From NCBI RefSeq assembly GCF_003815915.1, contig NZ_CP033929.1:3968001-4032000 (forward strand): DNA of 64,000 nt. The letters run 5' to 3'. This DNA comes from Chryseobacterium indoltheticum (GTDB lineage Bacteria; Bacteroidota; Bacteroidia; Flavobacteriales; Weeksellaceae). The notes under the pieces are model-generated. The model was not told where the DNA came from. It saw only the letters and a list, made by a program, of their open reading frames with translations, and ran no database searches. Positions 9,383 to 17,551 of this stretch are shown one piece after another. A program made the translations under genes and the position numbers. Each line of letters starts with the position of its first letter. Within the stretch, counting starts at the first letter, position 1.

Positions 9383-9522
9383 ATAAAAATACAGTATTTA
9401 TACCCTATTCTAGTTTATTTAAAATCTGTTATTTTGTGGTAATTAAAAAGGTAAAAACTAATTCCCATGAAAACTTTTATTAAACGCTAAAAGTTTTTAA
9501 AACACGATTCTAAGCATAAATG

Positions 9523-9550
9523 AAAATTCCCTGTTAGTAGGGAATTTTTT
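9523..9550. terminator. Bidirectional terminator after the methyltransferase gene
   Basis: AATTCCCT (9525-9532) pairs with AGGGAATT (9539-9546) around GTTAGT, with A's before and T's after. It lies about 20 bp beyond the stop codon at 9571. Confidence 0.8.
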
Positions 9551-9570
9551 GTTATCAGAAAACTCTTATC

Positions 9571-10335
9571 CTATTTTCTTCCGTAAAGCAGCATTCTTTT
9601 AAACGAATAAATTGCAGGGAATTTCTTAAATTTTTCAGCAATTCTTTTTTTATATTCACCAATAAATTTCTCTTTATTCACCTCATCCAATTTTTCCAAA
9701 TACGGAATTAACGCTGAACCCGAAATAAACTGAAATAGTTTCTCTGCATCGTCAGCTATAATCGGATACACTTTTATAGAGATATTTAAATCTTTCAACC
9801 CTGCCTTAAACATCATTTTAGCATAATCGTCCAAACTTAAAACCGGAGAAACTCTATTCCATTGTTGAAGTTGCGTTTCGTAAGGCTCTTCAGCAGCAAG
9901 TTGAAACAAAATTTGATTGAGAATATTTTCAGACTGTAAAGGCATTTGAACGGCAAATTGCCCATTCTCACTTAATAAAGAAAGCAGTTTGGGAAACAAT
10001 TTTTCATGATCGTCTGACCACTGTAAAGCGGCATTGCTAAAAACTAGATCCCACTTTTCTTCGGAGTCATATAATTCTTCAACTTTTTTTTGCTGAAAAC
10101 TTAATCTATCATTGTGAAAGGAAATAGATTGTGACAGCATTTCAGCTGAAGAATCAATTCCTAAAAACTCTGCATCAACAAATTTTTCTGACAGAATATA
10201 AGTCTGTTCGCCCGTTCCGCAACCAATATCGATTGCTTTCTTTAAACCATCTGCGGAAATAAGTTGCATCAAATCAAAAAATGGTTGATAACGGATATTT
10301 TTAAACTGATTGTACACTTCAGGATTCCAGGGCAT
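9571..10335 (-). CDS. SAM-dependent methyltransferase, trans-aconitate methyltransferase-like
   Basis: The 254-residue protein opens MPWNPEVYNQFKNIRYQPFFDL, typical of Tam-type enzymes. The SAM-binding motif I follows as AIDIGCGTGEQTYIL (about 35-49), then LGIDSSAEML (motif II) and WDLVFSNAALQWSDD (about 95-109). Tam methylates trans-aconitate and related carboxylic acids in the cytosol. The substrate of this homologue is not certain. It is followed by a strong terminator. Its start lies 23 bp from the stop of the glycosylase gene, so 11058-11858, 10359-11048 and this gene probably form one transcript. Confidence 0.85.
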   Translation of the reverse strand: MPWNPEVYNQFKNIRYQPFFDLMQLISADGLKKAIDIGCGTGEQTYILSEKFVDAEFLGIDSSAEMLSQSISFHNDRLSFQQKKVEELYDSEEKWDLVFSNAALQWSDDHEKLFPKLLSLLSENGQFAVQMPLQSENILNQILFQLAAEEPYETQLQQWNRVSPVLSLDDYAKMMFKAGLKDLNISIKVYPIIADDAEKLFQFISGSALIPYLEKLDEVNKEKFIGEYKKRIAEKFKKFPAIYSFKRMLLYGRK

Positions 10336-10358
10336 ATTTATATTTTTACTTGGTGAAA

Positions 10359-11048
10359 TTATTTGTTCTTTAAAGCTAGAATATATTTATCAATAAAAAG
10401 CTGCTTTTCTTTTGATTTATATTGCTGAATATATCTCGGATGCTCTAAAACCGTCATTTTGTCAAACAGATTTGCTTCCGAATTTAATTTTGAAATGAAC
10501 TCGGCATTCTTTTTTCCTAAAATAAAAACTTCCGGAGTATCGAGATTCAAACTGATATGTTTTTTCAGACAGTCGATCATGAAATCTTTTACAGCATTGA
10601 AAAGTTCTTTATCATCGTAATAATTGGCATTAATCCAGGTGTTTTTTGCTTTTCGTACAATTGCTAAAGGGAAAGGTGAATTGATGTAAATATCTCTGTA
10701 AAATTCATCTGCACCGCCATAAGACGCGATCATATCATACATAAAAACGGAAAAAACTTCATGCGTATGGGCTGATTCCATTTTAATTCCGCAAACACTT
10801 TCCAAACGTTTTGTATCAGTAAATGGAACGCCTGTAACTCCTGCTCCGTGCCGACTTGGATTAATTCCGATTAAAAATTTTCTTTGAATTGAATCGTTGT
10901 AATATTTATGATAAAACTTTTCCATGACAACCATTGTTTCAGGATTATCTAAATACGGATTCAGAATCTGAAAATCTTTCGGCAATTGCCCGGAATAGCG
11001 CAAGTTTTTATTGAACTCTATAATTTTTTCAGCAAAAGTATTACTCAT
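10359..11048 (-). CDS. Uracil-DNA glycosylase superfamily protein, SMUG2/DUF4918-like
   Basis: This 229-residue protein carries a SMUG-type motif 1, GINPSRHGAGVTGVPFTD (residues 61-78), matching the GxNPG...TGVPFG signature of single-strand-selective uracil-DNA glycosylases, with the Asn expected for catalysis. A second motif, EHPRYI near residue 202, stands where family members have HPSPRN. Such enzymes remove uracil or damaged bases from DNA at the start of base-excision repair. A Bacteroidota branch (SMUG2, known from Pedobacter) looks like the closest relative. It sits 9 bp after the DUF4241 gene. The call rests on motifs, and activity is inferred. Confidence 0.75.
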   Translation of the reverse strand: MSNTFAEKIIEFNKNLRYSGQLPKDFQILNPYLDNPETMVVMEKFYHKYYNDSIQRKFLIGINPSRHGAGVTGVPFTDTKRLESVCGIKMESAHTHEVFSVFMYDMIASYGGADEFYRDIYINSPFPLAIVRKAKNTWINANYYDDKELFNAVKDFMIDCLKKHISLNLDTPEVFILGKKNAEFISKLNSEANLFDKMTVLEHPRYIQQYKSKEKQLFIDKYILALKNK

Positions 11049-11057
11049 ATAAAGAGT

Positions 11058-11858
11058 TTATGATAGAAAGACAAAATTTTGTGGCTGATCATTTTCATCT
11101 TCGTCTTCATCCTCTTCTTCATCACTTAAAGCCAATTCGATGTCGATAAACTGAATATACAAGCCACAGATCTCTCCTTTTGCATCATACGCAAAATACA
11201 CAGGATAAGATCCGTCCCCAAAGCCACTCGCAAACATAGGAATTTGAAATGCTGTATTTGGTATTGTCCAGTTGATCCAATCACCTGCATCTCTTTGATT
11301 TTGTGGATTCTGCTGATAACTTTGAGCAAACAATTCAGCAAAATAATCATCATAAACATTGTCTACATTTAGTTCCTCTAAAAACTTATCGAATACAGGA
11401 AGTGCTTCTGCATCGGCAATACATCCCAATCCGGCATCCACATGAAATCCAAAAAAATCGTCTTCTTTTACGCCTTCAAGATTTTCGTTTCCAATCAAAG
11501 CTTCCTGATAAAGAATAGGTTTTTCGTCACTAAACTTTACCTTTACAGCAGCATATCGGTCACCCCAATCCTCCGATTTTACAACAGCAATTGTTACGGG
11601 AAAATTTCCTTTTGGAGCTTCAAAAAAATAAGGTTTTTGTTTTGAGTTTAGAAATACCAAAGGATCTCGTACTACCACTTTTCCGGAAGGCAGAGAAACA
11701 TTTCCGATTTCCATGACTTCCATTTTTTCGCCAGCGATTTCTTTTGACGTAAAATAAGATTCCAAATCTGTAGGACAAGTCAGTATATTTTTTACTTCCT
11801 CGTACTTCTGCATCCAGCTTTCTTCCATGATAAATATTTTTTGAATTGATTTAAACAT
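11058..11858 (-). CDS. DUF4241 domain protein
   Basis: The 266-residue protein has the DUF4241 hallmark LPSGKVVVRDPLVFL (about residues 55-69), then a beta-rich core with DAGLGCIAD and YPVYFAYDAKGEICGLYIQF, and an unusual acidic stretch EEEDEDEDEND near the C-terminus. The function of DUF4241 is unknown. A second in-frame methionine at residue 11 (MEESWMQKYEE) may be the real start, because the first ten residues (MFKSIQKIFI) are not typical of the family. That would move the start to 11828. It leads the co-directional set with the glycosylase and methyltransferase genes. Confidence 0.75.
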   Translation of the reverse strand: MFKSIQKIFIMEESWMQKYEEVKNILTCPTDLESYFTSKEIAGEKMEVMEIGNVSLPSGKVVVRDPLVFLNSKQKPYFFEAPKGNFPVTIAVVKSEDWGDRYAAVKVKFSDEKPILYQEALIGNENLEGVKEDDFFGFHVDAGLGCIADAEALPVFDKFLEELNVDNVYDDYFAELFAQSYQQNPQNQRDAGDWINWTIPNTAFQIPMFASGFGDGSYPVYFAYDAKGEICGLYIQFIDIELALSDEEEDEDEDENDQPQNFVFLS

Positions 11859-11911
11859 GAAAATAAGGAATTAAAATAAAGACATCAAATATGGCGAAGT
11901 TTTTAACAAAA

Positions 11912-11949
11912 GATTATAAAAACAGCGTAACAAAAATTGCTACGCTGTT
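11912..11949 (-). terminator. Terminator of the paa operon, after paaZ
   Basis: AACAGCGTA (11921-11929) pairs with TACGCTGTT (11941-11949). On the minus strand a run of five T's follows the stem. It lies 30 bp beyond the paaZ stop codon. Confidence 0.8.
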
Positions 11950-11978
11950 AAATTGATATATTTCCAGTTTTAAACTAA

Positions 11979-14474
11979 TTAAATCAAGCCAAACTGTTCA
12001 AAATGATGTGTGAAATGTTTTCTTTGGAAAAGCTCCATCATTTCCTTGTTCAAATGTCCAAATCTTGGATTATAATGTTCTGCAAAAGGATTTTCTTTGA
12101 AATAAACCGTAAACTCTTTTAATGTTTCTATCAACTGAGTTTTAGCTGCATCCAGATTTTTATTTTTATTCTGAGGAATTTCTCCTTCTTTCCATAAGGG
12201 ATATTGCGCTCCCGGACGAATTTTCTGATCAGTATATAGCCAGTCCTGAAGTTTCTCTAATTTTTCAGCAGGAATCGCAGGGAAATCTTCAGGTTTTAAA
12301 TTTCCGAAACCATTTCTCAATACTTCTTCCAAATGCTCAACCATTAATTGCGGAGTAAAATCCCCAAAAACAGGTTGCGTTTTTTCAGTCAAAGCATTTA
12401 ATTTTTTCTGAATATTCTGAACTTTAAAATCAATAAATGGAGATTTTTTTGCAACTAAAGTTAAAATTGTCGCCACACAAACAACCTCATCTCTTTGATT
12501 TACAACTTCCACCAACCATTTCACAACGCCGGAAGGAATATTTCTTCCTTTAACTCCTCTGTTGATCTTTTCTTTTGCCGTTAAATAAACCGTAATCGTG
12601 TCTCCTGCATAAACAGGTTTGAAGAACGAACAGTTTTCTAATCCGTAATTCGCAATAACCGGGCCTTTTTTACCTGAAACGAACAATCCCGCCGCTGCAG
12701 AAAGGATAAAATATCCGTGAGCCACTGTTTTATCGAAAATAGTTCCCGTTAAGCTTGTAGCATCGGTATGTGCATAAAAATGATCCCACGAAACGTTCGA
12801 GAAATTCACGATATCTGCGTCAGTTACAGTTCTTCCTGCGGTTTCCAAAGAATCTCCAACCTCAACATCTTCAAAATATTTCTGGAAAGGATGTTTGTCT
12901 GCAAATTTTTTCTCTGCTCCTTGCTGATATACTTTTGTAATCGCTGTTAAAATATCCGGCGAACCTTGAATTGCTGTTTTCTGAAGGAAGAAATGAAGAC
13001 CGTTCAGGCCGCCCATTTCTTCGCCTCCACCTGCTCTTCCGGGACCACCGTGCATCAAGGTAGGAAGCGGAGAACCGTGACCTGTACTTTCTTTCGCATT
13101 ATCTCTGTTTAACACGAAAATTCTACCGTGCTGAGAAGCCATTTTCCACGAAGTTTCCGCAACGAACTTCTCATCGTGAGAAACAATCGAACCCACCAAA
13201 CTTCCTTTCCCTCTTTTTGCCAACGCTGCCGCTTCTTCCGCATCTTTGTAAGGCATCAACGTAGAAACCGGACCAAAAGCTTCAACATCATGAGAGATAT
13301 TTTTGGTGAAAGGAGAATCATTTAAGAACAATTTCGGACTCATAAATGCACCATTTTCATAGTCTGCATCTACCAATTCATGTTTTCCGTCGTAAATTAA
13401 TTCCGTTTCAGTTTTTAAAATATTTATCTTTCTTAAAACTTCGTCATATTGCTGTTTTCCAACTAAAGAACCCATTCTTGTCTCTCTGCTTAAAGGACTT
13501 CCGATTTTAGTTTGATCCAAAGCTTTAGATAAAGCATTCTGAACATCACCAATTAAGTTTTCAGGAACTATAATTCTTCTAATCGCTGTACATTTCTGAC
13601 CCGCTTTTGTGGTCATTTCTGTACGAACCTCTTTAATGAATAAATCAAATTCAGGAGTTCCGGGTTTTGCATCCAACCCAAGAATTGAGCAGTTCAAAGA
13701 ATCGGCTTCCATATTGAAACGAACAGCATTTCCTGAAACAGAAGGCAAAGCTTTTAACTTTCTACCCGTCGTTGCAGAACCTGTGAACAATACAGAATCT
13801 CCATCCTTAACATAATCCAAAATATTTCCAGGCTCTCCACAAACCAATTGAAGTGCGCCTTCAGGAAGAACACCGCTTTCAATCATATCCTGAAAAACCG
13901 CATTGGTTAAATAAGAACCAAATGGCGAAGGCTTCACAATTGACGGAACACCAGCCAACAATGAAGTCGACAGCTTTTCCAACATCCCCCAAACAGGAAA
14001 ATTGTAGGCATTGATTTGTATAGAAACTCCTTCACTTGGAGTCAAAATGTGAGTTCCCAAGAAAGTTCCATTCGCAGAAATTTTCTGAGTTTCCCCATCT
14101 ACCCAAAATGGAGTATTTGGAAGCATTCTTTTTGCCAACCCAGAATAGGTGAAGAACGTACCAAAACCACCTTCAATATCTACCCAAGAATCTGCATGTG
14201 TTGCCCCTGTTTTATATGATAATTCGTAATATTTTTTCTTTCTTTCTAAAAGGTAAAGCGCCACTTTTTTCAACATTTCTCCACGATCGTAAAAAGTCAT
14301 GGAAGAAAGGTTTTTATAACCTACTGTTCTTCCGTAGTCAAGAGCCTGTTCAAAATTCAGCCCTTCTGTATCTGAAACAGCAACCTGCTCTCCTGTCACG
14401 GCATTATATAAAGGAATTCCGTTTCCGGTACCTTCTACCCATTCACCGTGGATATAGTTTTTTAATTTTTCCAT
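11979..14474 (-). CDS. paaZ: PaaZ: oxepin-CoA hydrolase / semialdehyde dehydrogenase with an extra C-terminal domain
   Basis: The 831-residue protein has an aldehyde dehydrogenase domain (about 1-520) with the nucleophile in AGQKCTAIRR (Cys near 295). A MaoC-type (R)-hydratase domain follows (about 530-680) with SWDHFYAHTD and VAHGYFILSAA. These domains open the oxepin-CoA ring and oxidise the semialdehyde in aerobic phenylacetate breakdown. E. coli PaaZ ends near residue 681. Here about 150 further residues follow, with LMVEHLEEVLRNG and the ending FQRKHFTHHFEQFGL, which resemble the DUF1569 branch of the DinB metal-binding family. It is the last gene of the paa operon, before a strong terminator. 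ALDH and MaoC calls are secure. The third domain is inferred from its motifs. Confidence 0.93.
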   Translation of the reverse strand: MEKLKNYIHGEWVEGTGNGIPLYNAVTGEQVAVSDTEGLNFEQALDYGRTVGYKNLSSMTFYDRGEMLKKVALYLLERKKKYYELSYKTGATHADSWVDIEGGFGTFFTYSGLAKRMLPNTPFWVDGETQKISANGTFLGTHILTPSEGVSIQINAYNFPVWGMLEKLSTSLLAGVPSIVKPSPFGSYLTNAVFQDMIESGVLPEGALQLVCGEPGNILDYVKDGDSVLFTGSATTGRKLKALPSVSGNAVRFNMEADSLNCSILGLDAKPGTPEFDLFIKEVRTEMTTKAGQKCTAIRRIIVPENLIGDVQNALSKALDQTKIGSPLSRETRMGSLVGKQQYDEVLRKINILKTETELIYDGKHELVDADYENGAFMSPKLFLNDSPFTKNISHDVEAFGPVSTLMPYKDAEEAAALAKRGKGSLVGSIVSHDEKFVAETSWKMASQHGRIFVLNRDNAKESTGHGSPLPTLMHGGPGRAGGGEEMGGLNGLHFFLQKTAIQGSPDILTAITKVYQQGAEKKFADKHPFQKYFEDVEVGDSLETAGRTVTDADIVNFSNVSWDHFYAHTDATSLTGTIFDKTVAHGYFILSAAAGLFVSGKKGPVIANYGLENCSFFKPVYAGDTITVYLTAKEKINRGVKGRNIPSGVVKWLVEVVNQRDEVVCVATILTLVAKKSPFIDFKVQNIQKKLNALTEKTQPVFGDFTPQLMVEHLEEVLRNGFGNLKPEDFPAIPAEKLEKLQDWLYTDQKIRPGAQYPLWKEGEIPQNKNKNLDAAKTQLIETLKEFTVYFKENPFAEHYNPRFGHLNKEMMELFQRKHFTHHFEQFGLI

Positions 14475-14490
14475 ATAGTTTTTATTTCTA

Positions 14491-14600
14491 ATTTAACAAT
14501 GTATCAATCTAGCAGTTTACCAATGAGATGCTTCGACAGGCTCAGCATTACATAACGACATTATTGTTAGATTTTTACATTTGTATATTGTTACATTTAT
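14491..14600. repeat. Spacer hairpin element A1 (paaZ-esterase), with GCTTCGACA core
   Basis: The left arm (AACAATGTATCAATCT..CAGTTTACCAAT) and right arm (ATTGTTAG..TTACATTTGTATATTG) are made of short complementary words. They flank the core at 14525-14552, which contains GATGCTTCGACAGGCTCAGC. It is related to copies at 16060-16188 and 23474-23578. Confidence 0.75.
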
Positions 14601-15428
14601 TTATTTCGGTTCCTGATAAGGAAACAATTTCACTAAACCTTCATACAAGCTTCTGTGAAGAATGGTTGCATGGTTGTCTGTTTCCATCATTTTATATTCT
14701 ACCGTCCAGTTTTTCTTGTTTGATTTTTTCAGAATATTATCTAAACTTTCGGCATCTTTTATCATCACAGGATGCTCACCTTTTCCGACAGAAACATAAA
14801 TAAATTTCTTTGTATCGGGAATTTTAGTTAACAATTGAGGAGCTTGTTTTAGAAGACTTTCATCATCCCACCACAAACTTGGACTGATGATAAAATAATT
14901 ATTAAACATTTCAGGTCTCTTCAACAAAATTTCTGTTGCTAAAAGTCCCCCAAGAGATTGACCAAAGATGTACGTATCGGTTGTTTTAAACTGACCTTCT
15001 ATATACGGTTTTAATTCTTTCTCCAAAAAACTGATAAATTTATCTGAATGCCCCGTTGTAGGATAATCCTTCTGTAAATCTTTTAAATCAGTATGAAAAG
15101 TGAAATCTTTCTTTCTGTCAATATTGGCAATTCCCACCACAATTGTTTCCGGCATAGAATACATTTGATTAAAGAATTGCACCAATCCTGTAACGTGAAT
15201 AAAATCTTCATTCATGCTTCCATCCAACAAATAGATAATTGGGTAGGATTTTGTTTTATCAAAGCCTTGTGGAAGATAGATGTTAAGAACTCTATCTTCG
15301 TTTAAAATCTTAGACTTTATGGTTCTGATTTCTCCAATAGTCAATGGTTTTACATTTTCAGTCTGGGCAAAAACCATACTTTGAAATGCAAACAAAATAC
15401 TGCAGAAAATAAGAATATTTTTAATCAT
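14601..15428 (-). CDS. Secreted alpha/beta-hydrolase, esterase D / enterochelin esterase-like
   Basis: The 275-residue protein has a signal peptide (about 1-21, ending FQSMVFAQ) and the putative-esterase fold (PF00756-like). Visible landmarks are IIYLLDGSMNEDF, the nucleophile elbow IFGQSLGGLLATEIL (Ser near residue 155), and NHATILHRSLYEGL with the catalytic His near the end. Relatives hydrolyse siderophore, acyl or sugar esters in the periplasm. It lies inside the paa operon between paaY (19 bp spacing) and paaZ, but nothing suggests a role in phenylacetate breakdown. It may be a passenger. Confidence 0.85.
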   Translation of the reverse strand: MIKNILIFCSILFAFQSMVFAQTENVKPLTIGEIRTIKSKILNEDRVLNIYLPQGFDKTKSYPIIYLLDGSMNEDFIHVTGLVQFFNQMYSMPETIVVGIANIDRKKDFTFHTDLKDLQKDYPTTGHSDKFISFLEKELKPYIEGQFKTTDTYIFGQSLGGLLATEILLKRPEMFNNYFIISPSLWWDDESLLKQAPQLLTKIPDTKKFIYVSVGKGEHPVMIKDAESLDNILKKSNKKNWTVEYKMMETDNHATILHRSLYEGLVKLFPYQEPK

Positions 15429-15447
15429 ATTAAATTTTAAGGTTGAA

Positions 15448-16041
15448 TTATTTCACATCATCCCAAATGCTGTAATCAACAACTTTCGTAGGAATCTGCT
15501 GAACATATTCTGTAAATGGTTCACAAGGTAGAATTGCATCTTTTCCTTCCCTCGCCAATTCCTGATAAAGTTTTGTGCCTTCTGTTTTCCATTTAATCAT
15601 TTCATCGGAAACATCACGGATAATCTTTGCGGGACTACCCACAATTAATTTTCTAGCTTCACATCTGAAATTAGCAGGAACAAAAGCCAATGCACCGATA
15701 ATACATTCGTCACCGATTACCGCTTTATCCATCACAACAGCATTCATTCCAACCAAACAGTTTTTACCGATGTGTCCGGAGTGAATGATTGCACCATGAC
15801 CGATGTGTGCAGATTCTTCTAAAATCGTTTCAATACCGGGAAAAACGTGAAGTGTACAGTTTTCCTGAACATTTGCACGGTCTTTGATGATAATTTTTCC
15901 CCAGTCGCCACGGATAACCGCATTGGGGCCGATATAAACTTCTTCGCCGATCTCTACATTTCCGATAATCACCGCTTGTGGATGAACGTAAGCGGAAGGT
16001 TTTATGATAGGGCGAATGCCGTGATATGAGTAAATATTCAT
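15448..16041 (-). CDS. paaY: PaaY-type hexapeptide-repeat thioesterase
   Basis: The 197-residue protein is a left-handed beta-helix of the gamma-carbonic-anhydrase superfamily. Hexapeptide repeats run through most of it (VIIGNVEIGEEVYIGPNAVIRG, NCLVGMNAVVMDKAVIGDECIIGA), with metal-ligand His residues in NCTLHVF and SAHIGHGAIIHSGHIG. The C-terminal tail, containing KWKTEGTKLYQELAREG, is the PaaY signature that separates it from plain carbonic anhydrases. PaaY hydrolyses dead-end CoA esters formed during phenylacetate degradation and so frees CoA. Its position next to paaJ supports the call. Confidence 0.9.
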   Translation of the reverse strand: MNIYSYHGIRPIIKPSAYVHPQAVIIGNVEIGEEVYIGPNAVIRGDWGKIIIKDRANVQENCTLHVFPGIETILEESAHIGHGAIIHSGHIGKNCLVGMNAVVMDKAVIGDECIIGALAFVPANFRCEARKLIVGSPAKIIRDVSDEMIKWKTEGTKLYQELAREGKDAILPCEPFTEYVQQIPTKVVDYSIWDDVK

Positions 16042-16059
16042 AATTTTTTAATAAAAAAT

Positions 16060-16188
16060 TAATTTAACAATGTATCAATCTAACAGTTTACCAATAGATG
16101 CTTCGACAAGCTCAGCATGACAAGGCTAAAAATATTGTTACATCGGTAAATTGTTATATTGGTACATCAGCAAATTGTTACATTATTG
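16060..16188. repeat. Spacer hairpin element A2 (paaY-paaJ), with GCTTCGACA core
   Basis: The left arm (AACAATGTATCAATCTAAC..TTTACCAAT) lies before the core at 16096-16122 (GATGCTTCGACAAGCTCAGC). The right arm (TTGTTACATCGGTAAATTG, then two further related words) lies after it. The right arm is longer than the left, as if words had been added by tandem duplication. Confidence 0.75.
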
Positions 16189-16194
16189 AAAAAG

Positions 16195-17403
16195 TTATAC
16201 TTTTTCAATTACCATTGCATAGCCTTGTCCGACACCGATACAAAGGGTACACAATGCATATTTTTTATCCTGTTTTTGAAGTTCCATTGCGGCAGAACCG
16301 ATGATTCTCGCTCCCGAAACGCCAAGTGGATGACCGATCGCGATCGCTCCTCCGTTTGGATTTATTCTTGAATCGTCATCTTTCAACCCTAAACTTCTTG
16401 TTACGGCTAAAGATTGAGCAGCAAAAGCTTCATTCAATTCAATAACATCCATATCTTCCAATGAAAGATTCAGTCTTTTTAATAATTTTTGAGTCGCTTC
16501 AACAGGACCGATTCCCATGATTCTTGGTTCAACACCGGCAACAGATGAACCTAAAATCTTAGCTTTTGGTTTTAAACCATATTTTTTTACCGCCTCTTCG
16601 CTTGCTAAAATTAAGGCAGCAGCGCCATCATTCATTCCTGAAGCATTTCCGGCAGTTACGGTTCCGCCTTCTCTTCTAAAAGCAGGGCGTAATTTACCTA
16701 AACCTTCCATTGAAGAAGTTGGCTTGATGAATTCATCTTTATCGAAAATTTTTGGATCGCCTTTTCTTTGAAGAATTTCAACTTTTACAATTTCTTCCGC
16801 CAATCTCCCACTTTCCTGAGCTTTTGTTGCTTTTTGCTGAGACCAAAGAGCAAATTTATCCTGATCTTCACGGCTGATATTGTACATTTCTGCTAAATTT
16901 TCAGCAGTATCTCCCATTGCATCTACGCCATACATTTCTTTCATTTTCGGATTGACAAATCTCCATCCGAAAGTGGTATCAAACATCTGACTATCTCTAC
17001 CGAAAGCCGTACTTGTTTTTGACATTACATAAGGTGAACGCGTCATATGCTCCACTCCACCTGCAATGTAAATTTCACCTTCTCCAGAAGCAATCGAACG
17101 GAAAGCATTGGCAACCGCCGACATTCCGGAAGCACACAGCCTATTTACTGTTTCACCTCCGATTTTGTACGGAAGACCAGCCAATAAAAGTCCCATTCTT
17201 GCAACGTTTCTGTTATCTTCACCCGCTTGATTAGCACATCCGAAAATAACATCCTCGATTTCCTCAACGGGAACTTCTGGGTTTCTTGCAACAATTTCTT
17301 TTAGAACGATTGCTGCCAAATCATCGGCTCTCACGTCTGATAATCCTCCACTTAGTTTTGAAATAGGAGTTCTGATGTAATCTATGATGTATACGTTGTT
17401 CAT
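16195..17403 (-). CDS. paaJ: 3-oxoadipyl-CoA thiolase
   Basis: This 402-residue thiolase has the acyl-accepting Cys in NRLCASGMSAV (near residue 90), the NEAFAAQ motif, the catalytic His in GHPLGVSGARI and the second Cys in LCIGVGQGYAMVIE at the C-terminus. In the phenylacetate pathway it cleaves 3-oxoadipyl-CoA, and also 3-oxo-5,6-dehydrosuberyl-CoA, with CoA, giving acetyl-CoA and ultimately succinyl-CoA. The opening VYIIDYIRTPISKLSGGLS..RADDLAA is typical of PaaJ/PcaF. The operon context favours paaJ over a general acetyl-CoA acetyltransferase. Confidence 0.92.
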   Translation of the reverse strand: MNNVYIIDYIRTPISKLSGGLSDVRADDLAAIVLKEIVARNPEVPVEEIEDVIFGCANQAGEDNRNVARMGLLLAGLPYKIGGETVNRLCASGMSAVANAFRSIASGEGEIYIAGGVEHMTRSPYVMSKTSTAFGRDSQMFDTTFGWRFVNPKMKEMYGVDAMGDTAENLAEMYNISREDQDKFALWSQQKATKAQESGRLAEEIVKVEILQRKGDPKIFDKDEFIKPTSSMEGLGKLRPAFRREGGTVTAGNASGMNDGAAALILASEEAVKKYGLKPKAKILGSSVAGVEPRIMGIGPVEATQKLLKRLNLSLEDMDVIELNEAFAAQSLAVTRSLGLKDDDSRINPNGGAIAIGHPLGVSGARIIGSAAMELQKQDKKYALCTLCIGVGQGYAMVIEKV

Positions 17404-17404
17404 A

Positions 17405-17440
17405 ATTAAATTAATTTAGCAATGTAACAGTATAAAAATG
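17405..17440. repeat. Left half of a split spacer hairpin (paaJ side)
   Basis: TAGCAATGTAA (17417-17427) is the perfect reverse complement of 18278-18288, on the far side of the DUF6624 gene. The surrounding words (AATTAATTTAGCAATGTAAC) match the left arm of the A-type spacer hairpins elsewhere in the operon. Confidence 0.65.
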
Positions 17441-17551
17441 TTAAATGCTTTGGTTTTTATTTAAACTTGTACTTAATATTTTATAAAAGATTTCTTAACT
17501 CATACTTTGATGTTTGTAAATATGTTTTAGAATATTGCTTGATTAAGATTT

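Larger units (their letters stand above)
9264..9570. other. 307-bp intergenic region with palindrome and terminator
   Basis: No credible gene is present. The longest ATG-led frame I noticed (near 9467) encodes only seven residues. The region holds a -7 box at 9287-9294, an ACAAAAGT/ACTTTTGA inverted repeat around it, the ATCCGTAT palindrome at 9365-9382 and the terminator at 9523-9550. Confidence 0.6.

Noticed and set aside
9467..9487. Short frame starting MKTFIKR in the 9264-9570 gap
   Set aside because: It stops after seven codons and has no supporting context.
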